From positions 1-64,000 of the forward strand of contig NZ_PVUE01000014.1 of assembly GCF_003003235.1 (NCBI RefSeq): a stretch of DNA of 64,000 bases, given 5' to 3'. Position 1 is the first letter of the stretch; each line of letters starts with the position of its first letter. The notes under the pieces were generated by a model. It saw only the letters and a list, made by a program, of their open reading frames with translations, did not search any database and had not been told where the DNA came from. Shown here one piece after another: positions 51,229 through 60,235 of this stretch. Position numbers and translations under genes: made by a program. The DNA is from Antricoccus suffuscus (GTDB lineage Bacteria > Actinomycetota > Actinomycetes > Mycobacteriales > Antricoccaceae).

Positions 51229-53427
51229 TTACGACCAGGACAACTCGTCCGGCCCGGGCCTGCTGGAAAGTACGCCGAGCTCCTGAGTGCATCGCGTCAT
51301 CGCGACGTACAGCGCGTTCCAACCCCGTCGCTGCGCGATGACAGCGTGCGGCTCGACGATCAGGACGGCATCGAACTCCAGCCCCTTTGATTCGGCCGGG
51401 GTCAAGATCGCGACTTCAGCATCCACGTCTTCGGGGAAATCGCGCAGTTGCGAACAGGTCGAGTCTGCACCTATCACGGCGATCTGCCCGCCGCGGTAAC
51501 GGTCGGCCATCTCCCGGACCGCGCCAATGGTGTCCGCTCTTAGGCTTACCTCGCTGACGAAGCGTCGCCACGGCTGCACCCCGTTGGAGCGCACGGCGCG
51601 AGGTGGCGCGACCGTGCTGCCCGCTGCGGCGAGTACCGGACCAGTCCGTTCCATGATCTCGTGCGGCGTGCGGTAGCAGATCGTAAGTTCGCCACGTCTG
51701 AAACGGCGCCCGAACGACGGTTCGAGGGCCGTGTCCCAACTTGCCGAGCCGCCCGGCGACTCGGTCTGGTTGACGTCACCGACGACGGTGAAGGAGCGGG
51801 TCGGGCATCGGCGTACCAGCATCCGCCATTGCATCGCGGACAGTTCCTGAGCCTCGTCGACGACAACGTGCCCATACGTCCAAGTGCGGTCGGCCATCGC
51901 TCGATCCGAGAGCGTCTCCGAGTCACCGACGGTGTCAACTGCGGACGGCGTACCGACCAAGTCGGCTACCTCGTCCAACAGCGCGACATCCTGCTCCGAC
52001 CAGTCCGACGTATTTTCCTTCTGGATCGCACTTCTCTGATCCGGAGTCAGTTCGGGCGCGTACTCCGCGAGAAGGGCTGGCGACGACAGCAGTTCAGCGA
52101 GCACTCGCGTCGGCTCGAGGACGGGCCACAACTGGTCGAGCGCTGCGCTTACCTCCCCTGAGTGAGCGAGGTCCTGACGAAGAGCCGAGATATCGGCGGC
52201 GGTCGCGACGCCGTCGACGTCCACACCATCGCTGTCGACTCGCGACGGGAGGGCGTCATTCCCACGTGCCATCGCCGCGTCTACCCTGCTCAGCACGTCT
52301 TCAAAGCCGGCCTCGACCGTGCTGAGCATCTGCTTGCTGTGCTCGACCACCTGTCTCGTCAAGAGGTCGATCATGCGGAGCCGGAATGCGGCACGCGCGT
52401 CGTAGTGGCTGGTACCCGCGGCTCGCGCAGCCGCTAAAGCTTCGGCGACCTGCTCCTGGTCGAGGGACACCAGATCCTCACCGTGATGCACCTCGACCGT
52501 CGTGAGAACGGGGCTGCGCGCCTCCACGACGCGCCGGAGGATGACTGCCCACACCGCGCGACCCTTGATCTTCGCGACCTGCGCGTCATCGGACCATTTC
52601 GCATCGACGCCAGGCAGCAACCGGTCAACGGTGCTGGCGACGACTTGCGTTTCGCCAAGTGACGGCAGCACTTGCTCGATATACCGCAGGAATGTCGGCG
52701 ACGGTCCGACTACGAGAACGCCGCGTTCAGCCAACTGCGGATAAGTGAACAGCAGGTACGCCGCGCGATGCAGCGCGACTGCGGTCTTGCCGGTCCCGGG
52801 GCCGCCCTGTACGACGAGGCAGCCGCCGTGTGGCGCCCTGATCACCTCATCCTGCTCGCTTTGCAGGGTCGCGACGACATCGCCCATCGCGCCAGTTCGT
52901 CGAGCATCGAGCGCCTCTAACAGCGCCGCTTCGCCGACCAAGTCGCCACCGCGATCGTGACGATCGAATGCTTCGTCATCGACGCCCAGAACCGCGCGAC
53001 CCTCGGTGCGGATATGACGACGGCTGCGAAGTCCTTGAGGGCGGGCCGCGGTCGCGGTGTAGAACTTGCGCGCGATGGGTGCCCGCCAGTCCACCAGCAA
53101 CGGATCCGCCGAATCGTCCTCCCCCGGCAGGCCAACCCGACCGATGTGAAGGCGGACGCCGTTGAGCTCCTCGATCCGGCCAAAACACAAACCGCTGTCC
53201 GCGCGGTCCAACTCCGTTCTGCGTCGTACGAGCCCGGTAATCCGCGCCGCGGCCTCGGGGCTGTCGTCGATACCCGCCTGCTGTAGTTGCGATCGGACTT
53301 CATCGAGCAAGATCTCTCGACGGGCAAAGAGTCGGTCAAGGGTGTTCTGCTCGCGGGTTACTTCTTGGTGCAGGGCGCTGTCTTCTTGGCGGAAGGCGTT
53401 GGCGGTGGTGCGTGGACTGTTCGACAT
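51229..53427 (-). CDS. HelD-like UvrD-family helicase (RNA polymerase recycling motor)
   Basis: HelD-type ATPases pull stalled or drug-bound RNA polymerase off DNA. The 732-residue protein has an N-terminal helical region (1-80) for polymerase binding, Walker A QGGPGTGKTAVALHRAAYLL at 207-226, HVVVDEAQELSAMQWRMLVR (Walker B), VVGDVNQTESPGG and a final LYVAMTRCTQ. The ATG at 53427 lies 11 bases from the TetR-type operator. This is a class II-like (actinobacterial) HelD, possibly a HelR-type protein, but no rifamycin-associated element was seen upstream. Confidence 0.9.
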   Translation of the reverse strand: MSNSPRTTANAFRQEDSALHQEVTREQNTLDRLFARREILLDEVRSQLQQAGIDDSPEAAARITGLVRRRTELDRADSGLCFGRIEELNGVRLHIGRVGLPGEDDSADPLLVDWRAPIARKFYTATAARPQGLRSRRHIRTEGRAVLGVDDEAFDRHDRGGDLVGEAALLEALDARRTGAMGDVVATLQSEQDEVIRAPHGGCLVVQGGPGTGKTAVALHRAAYLLFTYPQLAERGVLVVGPSPTFLRYIEQVLPSLGETQVVASTVDRLLPGVDAKWSDDAQVAKIKGRAVWAVILRRVVEARSPVLTTVEVHHGEDLVSLDQEQVAEALAAARAAGTSHYDARAAFRLRMIDLLTRQVVEHSKQMLSTVEAGFEDVLSRVDAAMARGNDALPSRVDSDGVDVDGVATAADISALRQDLAHSGEVSAALDQLWPVLEPTRVLAELLSSPALLAEYAPELTPDQRSAIQKENTSDWSEQDVALLDEVADLVGTPSAVDTVGDSETLSDRAMADRTWTYGHVVVDEAQELSAMQWRMLVRRCPTRSFTVVGDVNQTESPGGSASWDTALEPSFGRRFRRGELTICYRTPHEIMERTGPVLAAAGSTVAPPRAVRSNGVQPWRRFVSEVSLRADTIGAVREMADRYRGGQIAVIGADSTCSQLRDFPEDVDAEVAILTPAESKGLEFDAVLIVEPHAVIAQRRGWNALYVAMTRCTQELGVLSSRPGPDELSWS

Positions 53428-53437
53428 CGCGTCCTAT

Positions 53438-53450
53438 CGTACGTTGTACG
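53438..53450. promoter_or_regulatory. TetR-type operator (CGTAC-GTT-GTACG)
   Basis: A perfect 5-bp-arm dyad with a 3-base spacer between the divergent HelD and TetR genes, 11 bases from the HelD start and 47 from the TetR start. Several actinomycete TetR regulators bind CGTAC-type dyads. Binding here would repress both genes. Confidence 0.65.
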
Positions 53451-53496
53451 GTTATCTGGCACGGCGTCCAACGCACAACGAATCGAGTTTGTTCCG

Positions 53497-54240
53497 ATGC
53501 CCCGAAAATCCACTCGCACGGCCGATCCGGCAGCCCTCACGGAGCTGCTGTGGTCGCCGGCGACGTCCGTCGGCCGGTCCGGCGTGACGCTGGCGGCGAT
53601 CACCGCAGCGGGAGTCAGGATTGGAGACGAGGAACGACTCGATGGGGTGACGATGCGCCGGGTCGCCGAGGCGGTGGGGGTCGCACCGATGACGCTTTAC
53701 AGCTACGTCCCTGGCCGGCCTGAGCTCCTTGAACTGATGCTGGACTCGGTCGCAGCCACGACGTACGCCGGCCGACCCAAGCCCCGCGACAAACCCGACT
53801 GGCGCGCCGCGATGGAGTACGTCTCCGAACGCAACTGGGAGCATGCACTCGCGCATCCGTGGACGGTCGAGGCGCCCCCCGGGCGGCCGATCCTCGGTCC
53901 CGGAGTGTGCCTCAAGTATGAGGATGAGCTAGCAGCGGTCGACGGTATCGGCCTTACCGACCAAGAGATGGACCATTTGATCACCACGGTGATAGGCATA
54001 TCGGCGTCTGCGGCGCGGTGGCGGATCAGCCTAGACCGCATCCGCGCCAACAGCGCGCTCACCGACGATGAATGGTGGCGACTGAGCGAGCCAGTCTTAT
54101 CCGAGTCCGCGCGCGGACTGGACCTGCATATCTCAACGCGGGTCGGGGAGTCCATGTCATCGGTGGGCGAACCTCACGTGTCCATGCGCTTTGGGCTCGC
54201 CTGTCTGCTGGACGGCGTCGCTAAGCGGATCGCCCGCTGA
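53497..54240 (+). CDS. TetR-family regulator divergent from HelD
   Basis: A 247-residue regulator. The DNA-binding domain lies at about 28-75 (SGVTLAAITAAGVRIGDEER, then VTMRRVAEAVGVAPMTLYSY) and the large C-terminal domain is of the tetracycline-repressor type (TetR_C). The position opposite HelD and the operator between them imply control of HelD. The inducer is unknown. The ATG at 53497 is preferred; the upstream frame would overlap HelD. Confidence 0.88.
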   Translation: MPRKSTRTADPAALTELLWSPATSVGRSGVTLAAITAAGVRIGDEERLDGVTMRRVAEAVGVAPMTLYSYVPGRPELLELMLDSVAATTYAGRPKPRDKPDWRAAMEYVSERNWEHALAHPWTVEAPPGRPILGPGVCLKYEDELAAVDGIGLTDQEMDHLITTVIGISASAARWRISLDRIRANSALTDDEWWRLSEPVLSESARGLDLHISTRVGESMSSVGEPHVSMRFGLACLLDGVAKRIAR

Positions 54241-54336
54241 CGCGCTAGTCCCCCGCGCCACATCCGCCTAGTACGGCGATAATCAACGAGAACACTGCCC
54301 GAGCAGTTTCAGCGCACCTTGACGAGGGGTTACCAG

Positions 54337-55488
54337 ATGAATCAGATCCTCACCGACGACCTACTTGAACGCATTCGCGGCCGGGCCGCCGACTACGACC
54401 GAGACAATGCATTCTTCGACGAAGATCTCGCCGAACTCATTGAGACCGGTTATCTCACCGCTCTTGTGCCCACCGAATTCGGTGGCCGCGGACTCACCCT
54501 CGAGCAGCTGACCCATGAGCAGATGCGGCTCGCCGGCGCCGCGCCGGCGACGGCATTGGCGGTCAATATGCACCACGTGTGGACCGCCGTCGCACGCGCA
54601 GTCAACGCTCGTGGCGATCACTCTGCCGACTTCATCCTCGAGGAGGCAGCCGCCGGCGAGATCTTCGCGTTCGGCATTTCCGAGCCAGGCAATGATCTCG
54701 TCCTGTTCGGCTCGCAAAGCGAGGCGCGTCCCGACGGCGACGGCGGCTTCTCCTTCTATGGCACCAAAATCTTCACGTCCCTCTCCCCTGCCTGGACGCG
54801 GCTTGGCACGTTCGGCGCTGACACCAGCGGCGACGATGGGCCTCAGTCGGTGTTCGGTTTCATCACCCGCGACGGCGGTGGGTTTGAGATCAAGCAGGAC
54901 TGGGACACGCTGGGCATGCGCGCCTCGCAGTCGTGTACGACGATCCTCGACGGCGCGCACGCGCCGGCAAACCGGATTGCGCGACGGCTCGCTCCGGGCC
55001 CGACGATGGATCCATTCGTATTTGGCATCTTCGCCAGCTTTGAGATTCTGCTTGCTTCGGTGTACACCGGGATCGCGCAGCGGGCACTCGACCTAGCCGT
55101 CGAGACGGTGCGCCACCGTACGTCGTTCAAGAACAAGGGTGCGCCGTACTCCAACGACCCTGACATTCGTTGGCGACTGGCCGATGCGGCGATCTCGCTC
55201 GACGGGATATTTCCCCAGATCGCGGCTGTCGCCCACGACATCGACAACCTCGTCGATCGTGGACCGCGATGGATGCCCCAACTGTCCGCGGTGAAGTCTC
55301 GCGCTACCGAGGTCGCGTTGTCCGTCGTAGAGAAGTCGATTCGCGCGTCCGGTGGTTCGTCGTACTTCAATTCGAACGAGTTGGCGCGGCTCTACCGAGA
55401 CGTGGTTGCTGGACTATTCCACCCAAGCGACGACGAGTCGGTGCATGGAGCGTGGGCTAATGCATTGCTTGGTCCGGTCGCCCTTTGA
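54337..55488 (+). CDS. Acyl-CoA dehydrogenase family protein
   Basis: A 383-residue flavoprotein. VPTEFGGRGLTLEQLTHEQM near residue 48, FAFGISEPGNDLVLF near 109 (FAD contacts) and TLGMRASQSCTTILDGAHAP near 190 fit the family, as does the late VEKSIRASGGSSYF. The protein is close to the acyl-CoA dehydrogenase group whose substrate can be acyl-CoA or small aromatic compounds. The ATG at 54337 has GAGGGG upstream. Its last 32 bases overlap the convergent response regulator gene. Confidence 0.88.
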   Translation: MNQILTDDLLERIRGRAADYDRDNAFFDEDLAELIETGYLTALVPTEFGGRGLTLEQLTHEQMRLAGAAPATALAVNMHHVWTAVARAVNARGDHSADFILEEAAAGEIFAFGISEPGNDLVLFGSQSEARPDGDGGFSFYGTKIFTSLSPAWTRLGTFGADTSGDDGPQSVFGFITRDGGGFEIKQDWDTLGMRASQSCTTILDGAHAPANRIARRLAPGPTMDPFVFGIFASFEILLASVYTGIAQRALDLAVETVRHRTSFKNKGAPYSNDPDIRWRLADAAISLDGIFPQIAAVAHDIDNLVDRGPRWMPQLSAVKSRATEVALSVVEKSIRASGGSSYFNSNELARLYRDVVAGLFHPSDDESVHGAWANALLGPVAL

Positions 55489-56152
55489 CCGGCCGACGAG
55501 GACGCAATTGCACGAAGCCGGATTCGTAGGCGGCAATGACCGCTTGAACGCGATCACGGACGCCTAGTTTTCCGAGGATCCTGGCTACATGTGTCTTTAC
55601 CGTCGTTTCGCCAAGGACCAGCTCGCTGGCGATCTCGCTGTTCGACTTCCCGTCTGCGAGGAGCCGCAGCACGGTCTGCTCGCGAGCCGTCAGCCTCTGT
55701 AACTCGGGCGTCTGGTCGCGTTCGAATGCCGGATGTTGCACGAAACGTTCGATGAGCCGCCGCGTGATTGCCGGTGCGAGCAGCGACTCGCCGCCGGCGA
55801 CGACTCGCACCGCGTGCACGAGTTGGTCACGCGGCGCGTCTTTCAACAGGAATCCGCGCGCGCCATCGCGCAGCGCCTGGTACACGTACTCGTCGGAGTC
55901 AAACGTTGTCAGCACGAGGATTGCTGATGTGGTGTGCGCTGCCGTCAGCCGCCGTGTCGTTTCGAGGCCGTCCATGACCGGCATCCGGATGTCGAGAAGC
56001 ACGACGTCCGGCCGCAACGCGGAGGTCAACGCCAGCGCCGCCTTGCCGTCGCCAGCCTCACCCACCACCGTGAGATCCGGTTCGAGGTTGAGCATCAGCT
56101 TGAAAGCGTCGCGAATAAGCTGTTGGTCATCGACGAGAAGAATCCTAATCAT
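55457..56152 (-). CDS. NarL/LuxR-family response regulator
   Basis: A 231-residue two-component regulator. The receiver domain has the phosphorylation site D54 in VLLDIRMPVMDG, acidic D8-D9 and the late K (FLLKDAPRDQ). The DNA-binding domain has LTAREQTVLRLLADGKSNSE near residue 152 and ETTVKTHVARILGKLG. It overlaps the sensor kinase gene by four bases and is co-transcribed with it. Confidence 0.93.
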   Translation of the reverse strand: MIRILLVDDQQLIRDAFKLMLNLEPDLTVVGEAGDGKAALALTSALRPDVVLLDIRMPVMDGLETTRRLTAAHTTSAILVLTTFDSDEYVYQALRDGARGFLLKDAPRDQLVHAVRVVAGGESLLAPAITRRLIERFVQHPAFERDQTPELQRLTAREQTVLRLLADGKSNSEIASELVLGETTVKTHVARILGKLGVRDRVQAVIAAYESGFVQLRPRRPVKGRPDQAMH

Positions 56153-57330
56153 GCTGGACTCGGGCTCTTGGGATCGCCAGCTCGCTCGGCGGGAAGCCGC
56201 GCTATGACGGCAAACCCACCGTCGGCGCGTGGACCGGCAGTCATGCTGCCGCCGAGCAGTTCTAGTCGCTCACGCAGCCCGCGTAGCCCGTAGCCGATGC
56301 CCTGCTGCGCTGTACATTCCGTGCCGGGCGAGTTCCCGATCTCCACGACCACGTCGGTCCCATCGCGCCGTACGGCGACATGAGTCGACACCATTCCCGC
56401 GTGTTTCATGACGTTTGTCAACGACTCCTGCACGACGCGATAGATCGTCAGACCGTACGCCGGGGACGGAACGAGAAGATCACTTTCGATCGACCTTGTC
56501 ACCGGGAGCCCGTTAGTCTCGGTGCGGTCCAATAACGCATCCACATCGAACAAACCTGGCGCCATGGCCGGAATATCCTCGGCGCCAGTCCCATCGTCGT
56601 CGTACCGCAGCATGTCGACCATTGCGCGAATCTCGGCCAGCGAGCCACGGGCTGTCGAGTGGATAACGTTGACCGGCTCCTTCGCCAGATCGGGCTCGCT
56701 TTCTAGGGCAGCGCCGGCAGCGTCGGCCTGCACCGCAATCACGCTCATGCTGTGTCCCAGCACATCGTGAAGCTCACGGGAAATTCGAAGCCGCTCCTGG
56801 GCAACGGCAAGGCGCGCAGCATCCTGTCCGTGTTGGTGCATGTAGACGATGCGCTCGCGCCAGACCCTCCCCGCTCGTCCTAGCAGCCAGACGCCGCCAA
56901 ACACCAGCACGATAAACAAATAGTCCGGTCCGCGCACAAGCCATTCGCCGACGAGGAGCGAGGCCACCAGGACCGCGCCGGCCAGCGCTGCCCATTGCTC
57001 GGAGCAGTACGACGCCGTCGAGTACATCGCGATGACCAGAGCCGCCAGGGACCATTGCGATCCCGGAGCCTGTGCCAGCGACGTTTGAAAGAGATCCGCG
57101 GCCGCACATGCGAAGGCCGGTACGAGCGGGAACCGACGTCGCCAGGCCAACGAACAGGTCATGACGACGGCAGTCGGGACGGTGACTATGAGTGGCCCTT
57201 CGTCCGGCTTGCCGGCCAGTGTCGAGGTAAATGCGATCGCCAGCATGAATACGCCCAGCGCGATGTCGGGGCCGAGTAGCCCGCCGAGCCTCAGTTGCCG
57301 CCATGCAGCAACACGCGTGCGCATGTCCAT
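56149..57330 (-). CDS. Sensor histidine kinase (HisKA_3 type)
   Basis: A 393-residue membrane sensor. About five membrane helices lie in the first 160 residues with no large extracytoplasmic loop, followed by the phosphorylated histidine H188 in RELHDVLGHSMSVIAVQA, and a C-terminal ATP-binding domain with YRVVQESLTNVMKHAG and GYGLRGLRERLELLGG. Signals sensed by such intramembrane kinases are often membrane stress or antimicrobials. The start is taken at 57330 (MDMRTR); 57324 is also possible. The divergent membrane gene at 57468 may be its target. Confidence 0.9.
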   Translation of the reverse strand: MDMRTRVAAWRQLRLGGLLGPDIALGVFMLAIAFTSTLAGKPDEGPLIVTVPTAVVMTCSLAWRRRFPLVPAFACAAADLFQTSLAQAPGSQWSLAALVIAMYSTASYCSEQWAALAGAVLVASLLVGEWLVRGPDYLFIVLVFGGVWLLGRAGRVWRERIVYMHQHGQDAARLAVAQERLRISRELHDVLGHSMSVIAVQADAAGAALESEPDLAKEPVNVIHSTARGSLAEIRAMVDMLRYDDDGTGAEDIPAMAPGLFDVDALLDRTETNGLPVTRSIESDLLVPSPAYGLTIYRVVQESLTNVMKHAGMVSTHVAVRRDGTDVVVEIGNSPGTECTAQQGIGYGLRGLRERLELLGGSMTAGPRADGGFAVIARLPAERAGDPKSPSPA

Positions 57331-57467
57331 GATCTTAGATCGGTCGGGCCCCGTCGTCGTCCTCCCTTTGGCGGACACCCGCACCAGAAGTTGGCCCTAG
57401 CGGAGGACGCGACCGAACCGGTTCCGGAGTGACGCTGAGACTCCAACAACCGCTGAAGGAGACTTCG

Positions 57468-58160
57468 ATGTACATTCCGTGGCTCACCCGAAATATTGCC
57501 GCCGGCAGCATGCTGACCGGGGCAGTGGCGCTGGCCGTTGGCAACATCCTGCCGCTCGTGAATCATCCGGCCGACGACAGTTTCGCCGCCATGCTTGCGA
57601 TGGTATCCAGCAGCCCGTCGCTGTGGCTGTTCGCCGCCATTCTGGCGATCGCGGGACCGATCCTATGGCTGCCAGGTATTCTGGCGACCGCTCAAAGCGC
57701 GCAGGATCGCGGCCGTCGTCTGACGTCGATCGGTTCCATCCTTATGGCCGTCGGTTTGGTAATCGGCGTCGGGCATTTCGCGTTGTACTTCGGTGTACTC
57801 GGTTCGGCAGTGTCCGGCGGTCTTCCTCTGGACGCGGCACAAAAGATGACTACCGCCGAAGACAGCTACATCGTGGGCAGCGTGCTGCTCTGGGCGTTCC
57901 TCGTGGGGCTGACCGTCGGGGTTCTCCTGCTTACGCTAGGAATGCGGATGTCGCAGTCGGTCCCGATCTGGGTCCCGGTCGCGGCGCTCGTCTTCGTGCT
58001 CAGCACCTTCTTGGGCGGTCCGGTGGCGACCCTCGTCGGCGTAGCGGCGCTGCTTCTCACGTTCGGATCAATCGCCATTGCATTGTTGCGAACTACGCCC
58101 GCGGGGGCCACCGCGACCGAGGCTCGCATGCTGGAGTCAAAGAGGCCGGTCTCGCCATAA
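57468..58160 (+). CDS. Uncharacterised integral membrane protein, possible target of the adjacent two-component system
   Basis: A 230-residue protein with six to seven hydrophobic segments (the first GSMLTGAVALAVGNILPLV, the last VATLVGVAALLLTFGSIAIA). No conserved charged residues or family signature are recognised. GAAGGAGACTTCG before the ATG at 57468 is a strong ribosome site. It is divergent from the sensor kinase across 137 bases, so control by that system is a reasonable guess. Confidence 0.7.
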   Translation: MYIPWLTRNIAAGSMLTGAVALAVGNILPLVNHPADDSFAAMLAMVSSSPSLWLFAAILAIAGPILWLPGILATAQSAQDRGRRLTSIGSILMAVGLVIGVGHFALYFGVLGSAVSGGLPLDAAQKMTTAEDSYIVGSVLLWAFLVGLTVGVLLLTLGMRMSQSVPIWVPVAALVFVLSTFLGGPVATLVGVAALLLTFGSIAIALLRTTPAGATATEARMLESKRPVSP

Positions 58161-58237
58161 CGAACGCAAAAAGAATGAAGTCGCGTTAGCGCCGGGGACA
58201 ATGCGATGATTCCTTCAACAATTGTGGAGGGCCCTAC

Positions 58238-59029
58238 TTGTCATCAGTTCCACTCAGCGAGGAGGTCGTCACCGCGCGACTGCGCGCGGCTGGCTGCGTC
58301 TTCGCTGAGGAGGAGGCGCAGATGCTGCTAGCCGAGGCTGGGACGCCGGCCGACCTGGTGGCCATGCTCGCTAGCCGCGAGTCGGGCGCGCCGCTGGAGG
58401 TCGTGCTGGGCTGGGCGGAATTCTGCGGTCTGCGAATCTTGGTCGACTCAGGAGTGTTCGTGCCCCGTCGACGCACTGCGCTGCTCGTCCAGGAGGCCAT
58501 CGCGCTGATAACGCCACACGACGTCGTCGTCGATATTTGCTGTGGCTCAGGCGCAATCGGCGCGGTACTCCTGAAGCGGCAACCCCGCATCGACCTCCGC
58601 GCCGTGGACAACCACGCCGCCGCCGTCCGCTGCGCCCGACGCAACTGCGGTCCAGACGGACAAGTGCTTCTGGGCGACTTGTACGAACCGCTGCCGGTCA
58701 CCTTGCGCGGCCGCGTCAACCTCATCACCGCGAATGCGCCGTACGTCCCCACCGACTCGATCAGCACGATGCCGCCTGAGGCTCGCCTCTACGAGCCGAT
58801 GGTGGCACTGGATGGCGGGCCCGACGGGCTCGACATGCAGCGCCGGATCGCAGGCGGAGCACCAGAGTGGCTGGCTCCTGGCGGATCGCTCATCATCGAG
58901 ACCAGCAGACAGCAGGCACCACGGACAGCCGACCTCGTACGCGCCAGTGGCATGCAGGCACGCGTCGTACGATCGACCGAACTTGACGCCACCGTCGTCA
59001 TCGGCGCTATGTCAACCTTTGCGCGTTAG
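58238..59029 (+). CDS. Putative protein N5-glutamine methyltransferase (PrmC/HemK-like)
   Basis: A 263-residue SAM-dependent methyltransferase of the HemK family, related to the enzymes that methylate release-factor glutamine. The SAM motif VVDICCGSGAIGAVLL lies near residue 91. The catalytic NPPY is NAPY here (LITANAPYVPTDSI), a variant known in a paralogous subfamily with unclear targets. The start is a TTG at 58238 behind GGAGGG. It is not next to a release factor gene. Confidence 0.83.
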   Translation: MSSVPLSEEVVTARLRAAGCVFAEEEAQMLLAEAGTPADLVAMLASRESGAPLEVVLGWAEFCGLRILVDSGVFVPRRRTALLVQEAIALITPHDVVVDICCGSGAIGAVLLKRQPRIDLRAVDNHAAAVRCARRNCGPDGQVLLGDLYEPLPVTLRGRVNLITANAPYVPTDSISTMPPEARLYEPMVALDGGPDGLDMQRRIAGGAPEWLAPGGSLIIETSRQQAPRTADLVRASGMQARVVRSTELDATVVIGAMSTFAR

Positions 59030-59097
59030 CCCGGGCCGCTCGTACCGACGGGCTACCCCCCGCGACGATCGCTGGTAGAAGGGGTTCAATAGGCCGT

Positions 59098-59568
59098 ATG
59101 AGGGCAAGCACTCAAGATGTCTCATACGCCAACAAACAGCTCGGATTCGCCCGCGGCGCTCATCTGTTGCGAGTGAGCCTGAGTTACTCACCCGGTACGA
59201 CGTTGCACTTCGAGAGCTATGAACGGACGAACCGGGAGTTCGAAATCCGGCTCGCCAATATCGAAATCACGCACGGCACAGGACATGTGTGGCCCAGCGC
59301 CGATCACGATGATGCGCACCAGGCCGGCCAGCTCTGGCGCGGGGACTCGCAGGCAGGTGACGCGGCCGCACATCTGATTGCGCTACTCCGGGCTGGACCA
59401 GTGCGGGGTGCGGTCGCGAGTACGGACGGCATACTCGCGATCACGTTTGCGAACAAAGCGCGGATCAGAGCCCTGCCGGAAGATAACTACGAAGGTTGGG
59501 AACTTGACGGGCCGAAGGGTCTGAAAATAATCAGTTGCCCCGGCGGTGAGCTCGCGATCTGGACGTAA
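59098..59568 (+). CDS. Uncharacterised small protein (possibly DUF6188-like)
   Basis: A 156-residue soluble protein. LGFARGAHLLRVSLSYSPGT near the start and the C-terminal GWELDGPKGLKIISCPGGEL with terminal W-T resemble a small actinobacterial family I would place near DUF6188, with low certainty. The composition suggests mixed alpha/beta. No motif for catalysis is recognised. It stands 20 bases before the next gene on the same strand. Confidence 0.6.
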   Translation: MRASTQDVSYANKQLGFARGAHLLRVSLSYSPGTTLHFESYERTNREFEIRLANIEITHGTGHVWPSADHDDAHQAGQLWRGDSQAGDAAAHLIALLRAGPVRGAVASTDGILAITFANKARIRALPEDNYEGWELDGPKGLKIISCPGGELAIWT

Positions 59569-59588
59569 GCGGCAGGTATGGTCGCCGG

Positions 59589-60155
59589 GTGACTGCGTCC
59601 AGCTTCTACGACCTCGACGTCCGCGCGGCCGATCGACTCGGTCGCCGCGCCGGGGTGCTCCTCACCGTGAATCGCCCCGCACGGGTACCCGAAGAACTCC
59701 TTCACGCCGCATGTTCCGCGCTTCTGAGCAACGCCGCCCCCGAGTCCTGCCTGGATGTCGTGGTGCGTAGTCCGGTCGCTGATGTTCGCGACCGGGAGCT
59801 ATTTGCGAACCTACGGTTCGCCGACAAGGCGGAGATCGACGCGGCCATCGCGACCTATCTCGGTCGGCACGGCTACGACGCCACGCCATTTGGTGCGTTC
59901 TGTGCACTCACCACCGCTCGCTACGTGTTGCTACGGAACGGCTCGACGCCGGCGGTTCTCACCGCGCAGGACATCATCTTCTGGCGACATCACCTGCACC
60001 ACGACGATCGGCATGTGCTGGACGATCTGTCCGGTCTATACCGGACCTGGATAGACTGCCGCGCGCAGCGGCGGTCTATCGACGCGACAATTGCCCGGTT
60101 AGGGGACGCGTGGCTGGGCACTCACCCATCGGTCCCCATGGTCGACTTCAACTGA
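59589..60155 (+). CDS. Uncharacterised protein
   Basis: A 188-residue soluble protein beginning at GTG 59589 and not recognised. It has regular helix-like segments (PEELLHAACSALLSNAA; AEIDAAIATYLGRHGYDAT) and an interesting cluster DIIFWRHHLHHDDRHVLDD near residue 135, with several histidines that could bind a metal. It shares the strand with the genes before and after and could form an operon with the gene at 59098. Confidence 0.55.
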   Translation: MTASSFYDLDVRAADRLGRRAGVLLTVNRPARVPEELLHAACSALLSNAAPESCLDVVVRSPVADVRDRELFANLRFADKAEIDAAIATYLGRHGYDATPFGAFCALTTARYVLLRNGSTPAVLTAQDIIFWRHHLHHDDRHVLDDLSGLYRTWIDCRAQRRSIDATIARLGDAWLGTHPSVPMVDFN

Positions 60156-60235
60156 CGTGAGTCACGGAGAATGGGGTATGGACTCAAGATCGTCGCGCAA
60201 CCACGACCGTCAAGCAACAATGAGCGGAGACACCG

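Noticed and set aside
53427-53497. Rifamycin-associated element upstream of HelD
   Set aside because: The known GGGGCTTGCGGCAAGCCCC-type element is not present; only the CGTAC dyad was seen.
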